From an uncultured Actinomycetes bacterium (GTDB lineage: Bacteria > Actinomycetota > Acidimicrobiia > Acidimicrobiales > SZUA-35): DNA of 59,137 nucleotides. Shown piece by piece: positions 25,494 to 33,711 of the stretch; the first letter of the stretch is position 1; every line of letters begins with the position of its first letter. The stretch is from NCBI GenBank assembly GCA_902826025.1, contig CADEDH010000005.1:1-59137 (forward strand), in the 5' to 3' direction. Both the position numbers and the translations under genes were made by a program. The notes beneath the pieces were generated by a model. It was not told the DNA's origin. It made no database searches and was given only the letters and a program-made list of their open reading frames with translations.

Positions 25494-25895
25494 TTACAGG
25501 GTGAACCAAGGTGTCAGAGCCGTTCCCGTGGACCACGTCAGCTCGAGGCGGGCCGGGCCCGGCTCCGCCCTACCAATGGGCTCCGCCGTGCCGTCGGGGC
25601 GGCGGAGCACGACGGCGTCGACCGGCGGGCTGGCAGTCACGGCCAGATGGCCACCGTCGATCGCCACCTCGATCACCCCGTGGTCGGTGGTGAACGTCAC
25701 CACCCGGGCCGCCGGCTGGGGTTGGTGGAGGAAGCCGACCACCTCGGGCTCGAACAGTTGGGCCAGGTCGGCCTCCAGGGTCCGCCACCCGAAGGCGGCG
25801 TAGGCCGCCTCCACGGCGCCGGGCGGGGGTCCGTCGCCAGCCACGGCGTCGGCCACCAGAGCGAGCAGGGCATCGTCGTCCATCGGTGTCGTCAT
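25494..25895 (-). CDS. Small protein co-translated with an ECF sigma factor
   Basis: A 133-residue acidic soluble protein that I do not recognise. It has a helical N-terminus (MTTPMDDDALLALVADAVAG), a middle with AAYAAFGWRTLEADLAQLFE, and a beta-rich C-terminus (ARVVTFTTDHGVIEVAIDGG, then HLAVTASPPVDAVVL). Its ATG overlaps the stop of the sigma gene as ATGA, a typical sigma/anti-sigma arrangement, but there is no zinc motif or membrane segment. A cytoplasmic regulator of the sigma factor is an inference from position only. Confidence 0.75.
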   Translation of the reverse strand: MTTPMDDDALLALVADAVAGDGPPPGAVEAAYAAFGWRTLEADLAQLFEPEVVGFLHQPQPAARVVTFTTDHGVIEVAIDGGHLAVTASPPVDAVVLRRPDGTAEPIGRAEPGPARLELTWSTGTALTPWFTL

Positions 25896-26476
25896 GACGA
25901 ACGCAGCCCGGCGCTGATACGAGAGATCTCGGGCGTGGACCGCAACGTCTGCAGGCAGCGGGCCCGCGTGGGCCCGATCGAGCCCACCGGGATCCCGAGC
26001 GACTCGGAGATCAGCTCGTAGCTCACCGGCGGATCGCACACCAGCAGGCGGAGCAACTCCTGGCACCGCTCCCCCAGCCGGTCGAAGGCGGCCGCCACCG
26101 CGGCCCGGGTCTCGTCCCGCTCGAGGCGGGAACCGGGCTCCGCCCAGGCGGCCAGGTCAACCGGCTCGCCGCCCGCCCGCACGTGCTCCGGCTCGTCGGT
26201 GAGCACGATCCGGCTCCGCTGGCGCACCACGCCCACGCACTCGTTGCGGGTGGTCTGACCCAACCAACCGGCCAGGCGACCCGGCTCCCGGATGCGGTCG
26301 AGGTGCTCAGCCAGGCGGAGCCACACGGTCTGGTAGACGTCGCGGGCGGTCTCGTGGTCGAGGCGGTAGCCGCGCACGATGCTCCACACGAGCCCCGTGT
26401 GCCCATCGACCAGGGCCCTCCATGCGGCGGCATCACCCTGGCGGGCCGCCTCGACCAGGCGTGCGACATCCTCCAC
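25892..26476 (-). CDS. ECF sigma factor
   Basis: A 194-residue sigma-70 family factor. Region 2 is RLVEAARQGDAAAWRALVDG, ARDVYQTVWLRLAEHLDRI, GRLAGWLGQTTRNECVGVVR; region 4 is RLGERCQELLRLLVCDPPVS, then YELISESLGIPVGSIGPTRA. These match the SigE/RpoE-like ECF class. The GTG 26476 start lacks a good ribosome site. It is followed with an ATGA overlap by the small protein 25494-25895, which may control it. The cognate target promoters are not visible here. Confidence 0.9.
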   Translation of the reverse strand: MEDVARLVEAARQGDAAAWRALVDGHTGLVWSIVRGYRLDHETARDVYQTVWLRLAEHLDRIREPGRLAGWLGQTTRNECVGVVRQRSRIVLTDEPEHVRAGGEPVDLAAWAEPGSRLERDETRAAVAAAFDRLGERCQELLRLLVCDPPVSYELISESLGIPVGSIGPTRARCLQTLRSTPEISRISAGLRSS

Positions 26477-26566
26477 GACTCCACACTAGCGAGCGCCACC
26501 GGGCCGCCCGGGGAGGGTGGGACCTTAGGCCCTGATGAACGGCGGCGCCGGTGGTTTCATGGAGTG

Positions 26567-29455
26567 GTGACAGCCGACCCGCATGCATCCACCACCAGCC
26601 ATCCCCCCGAGCACTGGTCGTCCGACGTGGTGCTGGCCGACGGCACCACGGCCCACATCCGCCCGATCAACCGGGCCGACGGGCCGGCCCTGCAGGCCTT
26701 CCACCTCGCCTTGTCCGACGAGAGCCGCTACATGCGGTTCTTCACCGCCAAGCCCCGCCTGTCGGACGCCATGGTGGAGCACTTCACGACGGTGGACTTC
26801 CACAACCAGCTCACGCTGGTGGCCGAGGTGGGCGGGCATCTGGCGGCGGTGGCCAGCTACGAGCGGGAAGGCGACGCCGACCGGGCTGAGGTGGCCTTCG
26901 TGGTGGCCGACGAGCACCAGGGTCGGGGCCTGGGCACCGTGCTGCTGGAGCACCTGGCGGCCGACGCCCGGGAGCGGGACATCACCCGGTTCACGGCCGA
27001 GACCCTGGCCACCAACCGCCAGATGTTGGGCGTGTTCCGTTCGGCCGGCTTCGCCGAGACCACTCACCTCGACCACGGGGTGGTGGGCGTCGAGCTGCTG
27101 ATCGAGCCGAGCCCGGCGGCCCAGGCGGCGATGGAGCAGCGGGAACACCGGGCCGAGGCGGCCTCGATCGCAAGGCTGCTCCTACCCCGGTCGGTGGCCG
27201 TGGTGGGGGCCAGCCGGTCGCGCCAGAACGTCGGCCACCAGGTGCTCCGCAACCTGCTCGGGGGCAACTTCGACGGCCCTGTCTATCCCGTGAACCCGGG
27301 CAGCCCCCATGTGGCCAGCGTGCCCGCCTACCCCAGCGTCACGGCCATCCCCGGCCCGGTCGACCTGGCCGTGATCGCCGTGCCGGCCCCGGCCGTGGCC
27401 TCCGTGCTGGAGGAGTGCGGGACCAAGGGGGTGAAGGGCGTGGTGGTACTGTCGGCCGGGTTCGGCGAGGTGGGAGAGGGTGACGGCGAGGCCCAGCTCC
27501 GGCACCTGGCCCGACTCCACAGCATGCGCCTGGTCGGCCCGAACTGCATCGGCATGGTGAACACCGCCATCGGCCTCGACGCCACCTTCTCGCCCTACCG
27601 GCCCTCGGCCGGGCGGGTGGCCATGCTGTCGCAGTCGGGCGCGATCGGGATTGCCATCCTGGAGCGGTCGCAGCGGCTGGGGCTGGGGGTGTCGGCCTTC
27701 GTGTCGGTGGGCAACAAGGCCGACGTCAGCTCCAACGACCTCCTCCAGTACTGGGAAGACGATCCCGGGACCGACGTGGTGCTGCTGTACCTGGAGTCGT
27801 TCGGCAACCCCCGCAAGTTCGCCCGGATCGCCCGCCGGGTGTCGCGCCGCAAACCGATCATCGCCGTCAAGAGCGGCCGGAGCCCGGTGGGCGTGCGGGC
27901 CGCCTCGTCCCACACGGCCGCCATGGCCAGCCCCGACACGGCGGTCGACGCCCTGTTCCGCCAGACCGGCGTGATCCGGGTCGACACGCTGGAGGAGCAG
28001 TTCGACATGGCCCTGGTGCTGGGGTCGCAGCCTCTACCGGCCGGCAACCGGGTGGCGATCGTGGGCAACTCGGGTGGGCCGGGAATCCTGGCCACCGACG
28101 CCTGTGTGGCCGCCGGGCTCGACGTGCCGACCCTGGGGGCGGGCACCCAGCAGGCGTTGCGGGCCATCCTCGACCCCAAGGCGGCCACCGCCAACCCGGT
28201 GGATCTGGTGGCCGGGGCGACACCCGAGCACTACCGGCAGGCCACCGAGCTGTTGCTGGCCGACCCCGACGTCGACGCCGTGCTCGTGATCTGCACGCCA
28301 ACCTTCGCCGCCCCGCCCCGTCAGGTGGCGGCCGGCGTGGCCGGCGTGGTGGCTACCGCCGGGCCGGCCGTCCCCCCGCCGGCCGTCCCCCAAGGGGAAC
28401 GCGGCGGTACCGCCGCCGGGGCGGCGGCCACCGGACCCGACCCGGTGCCGGCGGCCAAGCCGGTGGTGGTCAGCTTTCTGGCCTGGCCCGACATGCCGGC
28501 GCTACTCGAACCGGCCCGGTCCCCGGCCCCGGCCGCAGGGGCCGGGACCGACATTGCTGCCCCGCCGGCCGACGTGCGGGTGCCGGCCTTCTCCTCGCCC
28601 GAGGCGGCGGTGCGGGCCCTGGGTCGGGCCGCCGCCTACGCCGAATGGCGCCGCCGGCCCCCGGGCCGGGTGCGGGAACTGGAGCGGTTCGACGTGGACC
28701 GGGCGGCCGACGTGATCGCCGGCGCCCTGGCCGCCGCCCCCGCCGGCGGGTGGTTGACACCCGACCAGGTGTGGGACGTGCTGGAGGCGGTGGGCGTGAA
28801 AACCGCCCGCACGGTGGCCGTGGGCTCGGCCGACGAGGCGGCGGCCGCAGCAGCCCGGATCGGGTTCCCGGTGGCCCTCAAGGCCAGCGGACCTGATCTC
28901 GTACACAAAAGCGACGTGGGCGGGGTGGCCCTCGACCTGGGCGACGAGGCGGCGGTGCTGACTGCCTACAGCGATATGGCGACGAGGATCGGCGAACGGA
29001 TGACGGGCGGTGTGGTGCAGGCCATGGCCGCCGCCGGCACCGAGACGATCATCGGCGTGGTGCAGGACGCCGTGTTCGGCCCGCTCGTGATGTTCGGTCT
29101 GGGGGGCGTGGCCACCGAGTTGCTGGGCGACCGGTCGTTCCGGGTGCTACCCCTCACCGACGCCGACGCCGCCGACCTGGTCCGCTCGTTGCGGGCGTCG
29201 CCCCTGCTGTTCGGCTACCGGGGGGCGCCCCCGGCCGACACCGCCGCCCTGGAAGACCTGTTGGAGCGGGTGGCCCGCCTGGCCGGCCACCACGACGACC
29301 GGGGGGCCGAGATCGCCGAACTCGACCTGAACCCGGTGATCGTGGGCCCCGACGGGGCGGTGGTGGTCGACGCCCGCATCCGGATCGGGCCCGAGCCGGC
29401 CGGGCCCCCCCTCGACGTGCGCCGCATGACCGACCGCGCCCGCCCCGGCGCCTGA
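26567..29455 (+). CDS. GNAT acetyltransferase fused to NDP-forming acyl-CoA synthetase (Pat-like)
   Basis: A 962-residue fusion. Residues about 10-170 form a GNAT domain (GRGLGTVLLEHLAADARERD and LATNRQMLGVFRSAGF hold the acetyl-CoA loop). Then follow a CoA-binding Rossmann domain (VAVVGASRSRQNVGHQVLRN), ligase-CoA domains, and a C-terminal ATP-grasp (VALKASGPDLVHKSDVGGVA). The His expected to be phosphorylated is present in ASSHTAAMA. A Pro/Ala-rich insert of about 60 residues lies between. The order matches the actinobacterial PatA type, which acetylates lysines of acyl-CoA synthetases. GTG 26567 (or 26564) is the start. It would be a cytoplasmic regulator of acyl-CoA metabolism. Confidence 0.85.
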   Translation: MTADPHASTTSHPPEHWSSDVVLADGTTAHIRPINRADGPALQAFHLALSDESRYMRFFTAKPRLSDAMVEHFTTVDFHNQLTLVAEVGGHLAAVASYEREGDADRAEVAFVVADEHQGRGLGTVLLEHLAADARERDITRFTAETLATNRQMLGVFRSAGFAETTHLDHGVVGVELLIEPSPAAQAAMEQREHRAEAASIARLLLPRSVAVVGASRSRQNVGHQVLRNLLGGNFDGPVYPVNPGSPHVASVPAYPSVTAIPGPVDLAVIAVPAPAVASVLEECGTKGVKGVVVLSAGFGEVGEGDGEAQLRHLARLHSMRLVGPNCIGMVNTAIGLDATFSPYRPSAGRVAMLSQSGAIGIAILERSQRLGLGVSAFVSVGNKADVSSNDLLQYWEDDPGTDVVLLYLESFGNPRKFARIARRVSRRKPIIAVKSGRSPVGVRAASSHTAAMASPDTAVDALFRQTGVIRVDTLEEQFDMALVLGSQPLPAGNRVAIVGNSGGPGILATDACVAAGLDVPTLGAGTQQALRAILDPKAATANPVDLVAGATPEHYRQATELLLADPDVDAVLVICTPTFAAPPRQVAAGVAGVVATAGPAVPPPAVPQGERGGTAAGAAATGPDPVPAAKPVVVSFLAWPDMPALLEPARSPAPAAGAGTDIAAPPADVRVPAFSSPEAAVRALGRAAAYAEWRRRPPGRVRELERFDVDRAADVIAGALAAAPAGGWLTPDQVWDVLEAVGVKTARTVAVGSADEAAAAAARIGFPVALKASGPDLVHKSDVGGVALDLGDEAAVLTAYSDMATRIGERMTGGVVQAMAAAGTETIIGVVQDAVFGPLVMFGLGGVATELLGDRSFRVLPLTDADAADLVRSLRASPLLFGYRGAPPADTAALEDLLERVARLAGHHDDRGAEIAELDLNPVIVGPDGAVVVDARIRIGPEPAGPPLDVRRMTDRARPGA

Positions 29456-29502
29456 ACCGCAGGACCGAGCGGGAAGCGGAGCCCCACTGCGGCCAAAAAG
29501 CT

Positions 29503-29538
29503 GAGAGCGGCAGGCCTCCCTCCAGGCCTACCGCTCTC
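29503..29538. terminator. Bidirectional hairpin terminator
   Basis: A stem of 15 pairs with one mismatch and a six-base loop: GAGAGCGGCAGGCCT at 29503-29517 and its reverse complement variant at 29524-29538. It is flanked by AAAAAG on the left and followed by a short T-containing stretch. It lies between two convergent genes and would stop transcripts from both sides. Confidence 0.75.
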
Positions 29539-29664
29539 TCGCCGTTTGCGCCGGGCTGCCCCCAAAGGGCACGCCGTACCGTTTGCACCGGCGCACACAT
29601 ACAGACGAGGTACCGGAACCGGTGATACAAGTTCTTTCCGGTTTTCGGCGCCGGAACGCCGGGG

Positions 29665-30354
29665 TCACGGCTCGGTGAAGCCGGCCTCCTTGTGGGAGCC
29701 GTCGCACAGCGGTTTGTTGCCCGAGGCCCCGCACCGGCACAGCGTCACCCGGGCCCGGACCTCCAGGTCCCGCCCGTCGGCGGTGGTCACCGGGATGCCA
29801 CCGGTCACCCACAGGGGGCCGTTGTCGACGATGCCGATCTGGGTGGGGTAGTCGGGCTCGGTGTCGCCCTCGACCCCGTCGAAGCGGTAGGTGAGGGCGC
29901 CTGAGGGGCACTTCTCCACGGCGTTGATCACGGCCAGTCGCACGGTCGACTCGTCGGTGCCGGCCATCTCCTTCCATACGTTCGACACGCGCGTGCCGCA
30001 GAACCCGGCGTGGACGCAGATCGAACGGTCGTCCCGCACCGTGATCCCGGTGCCACCGAGGGTCTTGGACCGGCCGTCGTAGGTGCCGGCCGCAGTGTCG
30101 GCGGCGGCTGCGGTCTCGGTGCCGTCGAAGCCCACCTTGGCGTGCGTGCCGTCGCAGAACGGCCGCTTGGCCGACGCGCCGCACCGGCACAGGGCGTAGT
30201 TGGCGGCGTCGGTGACCGGGGCGCTGGTGATCCAGGTGAGGGGCTCGCCGTGCTCGGAGTGGACGGCGGTCTTGCGTACCAGGGGCACCGAGCCCTTCAC
30301 CAGCAACGGGCCGTTGGGCCGGGCTGTGATACTCGCCTCGTCGTCATCGCTCAT
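29665..30354 (-). CDS. Dual-CDGSH iron-sulfur protein with Fer4_19-like middle domain
   Basis: A 229-residue protein. Two CDGSH-type 2Fe-2S motifs frame it: CRCGASAKRPFCDGTH near residue 56 and CRCGASGNKPLCDGSH near the C-terminus (three Cys and one His each). In the middle, ICVHAGFCGTRVSNVWKE and INAVEKCPSGALTYRF resemble the divergent ferredoxin-like Fer4_19 domain, with three Cys. So it may carry three clusters. Family members are thought to act in electron transfer or redox sensing. ATG 30354. It is divergent from the DNA ligase gene and shares the repeat-rich upstream region with it. Confidence 0.88.
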   Translation of the reverse strand: MSDDDEASITARPNGPLLVKGSVPLVRKTAVHSEHGEPLTWITSAPVTDAANYALCRCGASAKRPFCDGTHAKVGFDGTETAAAADTAAGTYDGRSKTLGGTGITVRDDRSICVHAGFCGTRVSNVWKEMAGTDESTVRLAVINAVEKCPSGALTYRFDGVEGDTEPDYPTQIGIVDNGPLWVTGGIPVTTADGRDLEVRARVTLCRCGASGNKPLCDGSHKEAGFTEP

Positions 30355-30372
30355 GGTGTCCCCCAGGGTCGG

Positions 30373-30411
30373 TTGTCGTGTCGGTTGTCGGGTCGGGTGT
30401 TGTCGAGTCGG
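30373..30411. repeat. Three copies of TTGTCGNGTCGG
   Basis: TTGTCGTGTCGG at 30373-30384, TTGTCGGGTCGG at 30385-30396 and TTGTCGAGTCGG at 30400-30411. Two copies abut and the third is three bases further. They lie in the 138-base divergent region between the CDGSH gene and the DNA ligase gene, where a regulator could bind all three copies. Confidence 0.6.
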
Positions 30412-30492
30412 CTCGGGGCCGGATCGCAGATCGTACCGGGGGCGGGCCGGGCGTGGGGAACCACGGCCGGCGGGCTGGATACTGGAGCCGAC

Positions 30493-32046
30493 ATGCTGTT
30501 GATAGAGCTCGCCCGAACCTCGGCCGCGGTGGCCGCCACCGCCAGCCGGCGAGAGAAGCAGCAGCTCCTGGCGGCCACCCTGCGGGGGCTGGCGCCCGAT
30601 GAGATCGAGCCGGCCGTGGGCCTGCTGATGGGCGCGCCCCGCCAGGGGTCGCTCGGGGTGGGTTGGGCCACCGTGTCCCGCCTGCAGGTGGCCCCGGCGG
30701 CTGAGCCGTCGCTGCCGATCCTGGCCCTCGACACCCTGCTCGGTGAGCTGGTGGCCACCTCCGGGCCGGGCTCGGTGAAGGCCCGGGACCAGCTGCTCGG
30801 CGCCTTCCTGGCCCGGGCCACGGCCGACGAGCACGAGCTTGTGCGCCGCATCCTCATCGGCGACCTGCGCCAGGGCGCCCTCCAGGGGGTGCTGACCGCT
30901 GCCGTGGCCCTGGCCGCCGACGTGAAAGCGGCGGAGCTGCGGCGGGCCGTGATGCTGCAGGGCGACCTGGGCCGGGCCGCCCGCATCGCCCTCACCGAGG
31001 GGCCCGGGGGCCTGGCCGCGGTGCAACTCGAGGTGGGACGCCCCATTCATCCCATGCTCGCCTCCACCGCCACCGACGTGGGGGCCGCCGTGGCCGCCTT
31101 CGGGGGAACGGCCCAGGTGGAGTGGAAGCTCGACGGGGCCCGGGTGCAGGTCCACGTCGATGGCGACGAGGTGGCGATCTACACCCGCAACCTCAACCCC
31201 GTGACCGACCGCCTGCCCCATGTGGTGGCGTGGGCCCGGGCCCTGCCCTGCCGCAGCGCCATCCTCGACGGTGAGGTGCTGGGCTTCCACACCGACGACG
31301 ATGGCCGCGACGTCGGCCCCCGGTCGTTCCAGGACACGATCAGCACCTTCGCCACCCAGGCCGCTCCCGGGCTCGAGACCGACGGTGGAGCGGGCGGCTT
31401 CCTCGTGCGGCCGTTCTTCTTCGATCTGATGGCGCTCGACGGGCGCAGCCTCATCGACGAACCCCTCCACCACCGCTCGGCCGCCCTGGGCGAGCTGGTG
31501 GGCGAGCGGCGGATCCCGGCGGTGGTGGCCACCTCGGCCGAGGCGGCGGCCGCCCATCTGGATCTCGCCCTGGCCCAGGGGCACGAGGGGGTGATGGTGA
31601 AATCGGTCGACGGCCTCTACGAGGCGGGGCGTCGGGGCAAGAGCTGGCTCAAGGTGAAGCCGGTCCACACTCTCGACCTGGTGGTGCTGGCCGCCGAGTG
31701 GGGCCACGGCCGGCGCCGGGGCTGGCTGTCGAACCTCCACCTGGGCGCCCGCCATCCTGAGACGGGGGAGTTGGTGATGGTGGGCAAGACGTTCAAGGGC
31801 CTCACCGACGAGTTGCTGGCCTGGCAGACCGAGCAGTTCCTGGCCCGCAGGGTGGGCGAGGACGCAAGCGGCCACACCGTGTTCGTGGCCCCCGAGCTGG
31901 TGGTGGAGATCGCCCTCGACGGGGCCCAGCGCTCGCCCCGCTACCCCGGGGGCGTGGCCCTCCGCTTCGCCCGGGTGAAGGGCTACCGCCCCGACAAGTC
32001 GCCCGTCGACGCCGACACCCTCGACGCGGTGCGGGCTCTGCTCTGA
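30493..32046 (+). CDS. lig: ATP-dependent DNA ligase
   Basis: A 517-residue ligase of the actinobacterial LigB type (usual length near 500). The nucleotidyl-transfer Lys is in motif I, EWKLDGARVQVH; motifs III-V are seen as YTRNLNPVTDRL, AILDGEVLG, EGVMVKS and WLKVKP. The N-terminal 200 residues are the helical DNA-binding domain (EKQQLLAATLRGLAPDEIE). It seals nicks with ATP and is separate from the essential NAD-dependent LigA; a repair role is likely. ATG 30493 was chosen by family length. Its last 64 bases overlap the convergent DHA2 transporter gene, in a recently duplicated 15-bp unit. Confidence 0.92.
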   Translation: MLLIELARTSAAVAATASRREKQQLLAATLRGLAPDEIEPAVGLLMGAPRQGSLGVGWATVSRLQVAPAAEPSLPILALDTLLGELVATSGPGSVKARDQLLGAFLARATADEHELVRRILIGDLRQGALQGVLTAAVALAADVKAAELRRAVMLQGDLGRAARIALTEGPGGLAAVQLEVGRPIHPMLASTATDVGAAVAAFGGTAQVEWKLDGARVQVHVDGDEVAIYTRNLNPVTDRLPHVVAWARALPCRSAILDGEVLGFHTDDDGRDVGPRSFQDTISTFATQAAPGLETDGGAGGFLVRPFFFDLMALDGRSLIDEPLHHRSAALGELVGERRIPAVVATSAEAAAAHLDLALAQGHEGVMVKSVDGLYEAGRRGKSWLKVKPVHTLDLVVLAAEWGHGRRRGWLSNLHLGARHPETGELVMVGKTFKGLTDELLAWQTEQFLARRVGEDASGHTVFVAPELVVEIALDGAQRSPRYPGGVALRFARVKGYRPDKSPVDADTLDAVRALL

Positions 32047-33635
32047 CGGGGGCTGCTCTGACGGGGGCTGGCCTCATCGCCCTGACCGGCGTTGAGGGTG
32101 GTGGAGGTACGCAACGGGAGCTCCTCCAGCACCACGGCCAGCACGAACACCAGCAGGGCGATCGGCACCGCGGCCAGGAACACGGCGGCCACGGAGTGGG
32201 CCATGGCCTCCTGGACCAGGGTCTTCAGAGGTTCGGCCAGATCGTGGATGGCGGCCGGTCGGTCGGCCAGGGTCTTGGCCGTCACTCCCTCGGGCAGGGT
32301 GGTGGTGGCCGCGATCTCGTTCAACTTCCCGTCGAACCGGCCCCGGAGCACGGCGCCGAACACGGCGATCCCGAACGTACCGCCCAGGGTACGGAAGAAG
32401 GTGACGGCGGCCGTCACCACCCCCAGGTCGGTCAGCTCCACCGCGTTCTGGGAGGCGGTGGACATCACCGGCAGGGCCATCCCCAGCGCCACCCCGATGG
32501 CCAGCATCATCACCGCCATGTGGGGGGTGCCCCAGTGGGAGTCGAGCCGGGACATGAGCACCATGTCGGCGATGAGCAGGGCCGAGCCCCCCACCACCCA
32601 GTGCTTGTAGCGCCCGGTGCGGGTGGTGAGCCGGCCGGTGATGATGGCGGCGATGCTCATGCCGGCGGCGTTGGGGGCCAGCATCAGGCCCGACTCGGTG
32701 GCCGTGAACCCCTTCACCCCCTGCATGAACAGGGGCACGAAGGCGGCGGCGGCGTAGAAGATCGGGCCGAACAGGAAGCTCAGGGCCAGCAGGGTGGCCG
32801 CCACCTTGTTGCGGAACAGGCGCAGGGGCAGGATCGGCTCGGCCACCCGGGACTCCCACAGCAGGAAGGCCACCAGCAGCACGGCCGAGGCCACCCCCAG
32901 GCCGATGATCTGAGCGGAGCCCCAGGCGTAGGTGTCGCCGCCCCACACGCTGCCCAGGATCAGGCAGATCACACCGGCCACCAGCAGGATCGCCCCGAAC
33001 AGGTCGAGGCGGGCGTCGCGGCGGGTGGACGGGAGATGGAGGGTGAGGGCGGTCACCACCAGCGAACCGATCCCGATCGGAAGGTTGATGGTGAAGATCC
33101 AGCGCCAGCCGATGTGGTCGGTGATGAGGCCGCCCACCAGGGGCCCGATCACGCCGGCGGTGGCGAACATGCCGGCGAAGTAGCCGATGTAGCGGCCCCG
33201 CTGACGGGGGGCCACCAGGTCGCCCACGATGCCGAAGCACAGGGCGTAGAGCCCGCCGCCCCCGATGCCCTGCACCAGCCGGCCGATCACGAGCGTCATC
33301 ATGGACGGGGCCAGGCCGCACATGAGCGAGCCGATGAGGAAGATCACGATGGCGGTCTGGAACATACGGCGACGGCCGTAGAGGTCGCCGATCTTGCCCC
33401 ACAACGGGGTGGAGGCGGTGGACGTGAGCAGGTAGCCCACGATCACCCACGACAGGTACTTGAGGCCGCCCAGATCGGTGACGATGGCGGGCAAGGCGGT
33501 GGCCACGATCGTCTGGTCGATGGCGGCGATGAACATGCCCACCATCAGGCCCGATAGTGACAGCATTATCTGGCGGTGGGTGATCGAACCGCCCACCTCA
33601 TGGGTTACCGGGCCCGAGGTGTCCTTGGATGCCAT
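31983..33635 (-). CDS. DHA2-family MFS drug/efflux transporter (EmrB/QacA type)
   Basis: A 550-residue, 14-helix MFS permease. Motif A is seen as GKIGDLYGRRRMFQ, motif C-like GVIGPLVGGLITDHIGWRWI, and the N-terminal DQTIVATALPAIVTDLGG is typical of the EmrB/QacA group. It would use the proton gradient to export hydrophobic compounds. ATG 33635. A GTTAG-N5-CTAAC inverted repeat sits just upstream, in a position to act as operator. The C-terminal tail contains SPRQSSPRQS from a 15-bp duplication and overlaps the DNA ligase gene. Confidence 0.92.
   Translation of the reverse strand: MASKDTSGPVTHEVGGSITHRQIMLSLSGLMVGMFIAAIDQTIVATALPAIVTDLGGLKYLSWVIVGYLLTSTASTPLWGKIGDLYGRRRMFQTAIVIFLIGSLMCGLAPSMMTLVIGRLVQGIGGGGLYALCFGIVGDLVAPRQRGRYIGYFAGMFATAGVIGPLVGGLITDHIGWRWIFTINLPIGIGSLVVTALTLHLPSTRRDARLDLFGAILLVAGVICLILGSVWGGDTYAWGSAQIIGLGVASAVLLVAFLLWESRVAEPILPLRLFRNKVAATLLALSFLFGPIFYAAAAFVPLFMQGVKGFTATESGLMLAPNAAGMSIAAIITGRLTTRTGRYKHWVVGGSALLIADMVLMSRLDSHWGTPHMAVMMLAIGVALGMALPVMSTASQNAVELTDLGVVTAAVTFFRTLGGTFGIAVFGAVLRGRFDGKLNEIAATTTLPEGVTAKTLADRPAAIHDLAEPLKTLVQEAMAHSVAAVFLAAVPIALLVFVLAVVLEELPLRTSTTLNAGQGDEASPRQSSPRQSRARTASRVSASTGDLSGR
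32041..32070. repeat. Perfect 15-bp tandem duplication
   Basis: CTCTGACGGGGGCTG occurs twice head to tail at 32041-32055 and 32056-32070. The first copy holds the ligase stop codon; both copies are inside the C-terminal tail of the transporter gene, where they encode the repeated SPRQS. The identity suggests a recent slippage event tolerated in a non-critical tail. Confidence 0.8.
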
Positions 33636-33647
33636 CGGCCCAAGGTA

Positions 33648-33662
33648 GTTAGAGAAGCTAAC
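33648..33662. promoter_or_regulatory. Inverted repeat GTTAG-N5-CTAAC
   Basis: GTTAG (33648-33652), AGAAG, CTAAC (33658-33662), just upstream of the transporter ATG and 50 bases before the threonine aldolase start. On the minus strand it overlaps TAACTA, a possible -10. It could be a repressor site for the efflux gene. Confidence 0.45.
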
Positions 33663-33711
33663 AAAGCTCAAGCCGGGACGGGTACGGCCGCCGAGCCGGC
33701 AGGATGGGGCC

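Noticed and set aside
30373..30493. A damage-type promoter (TTGTC box) in front of the DNA ligase
   Set aside because: None of the three TTGTC boxes has TAnnnT at the required eight-base spacing.
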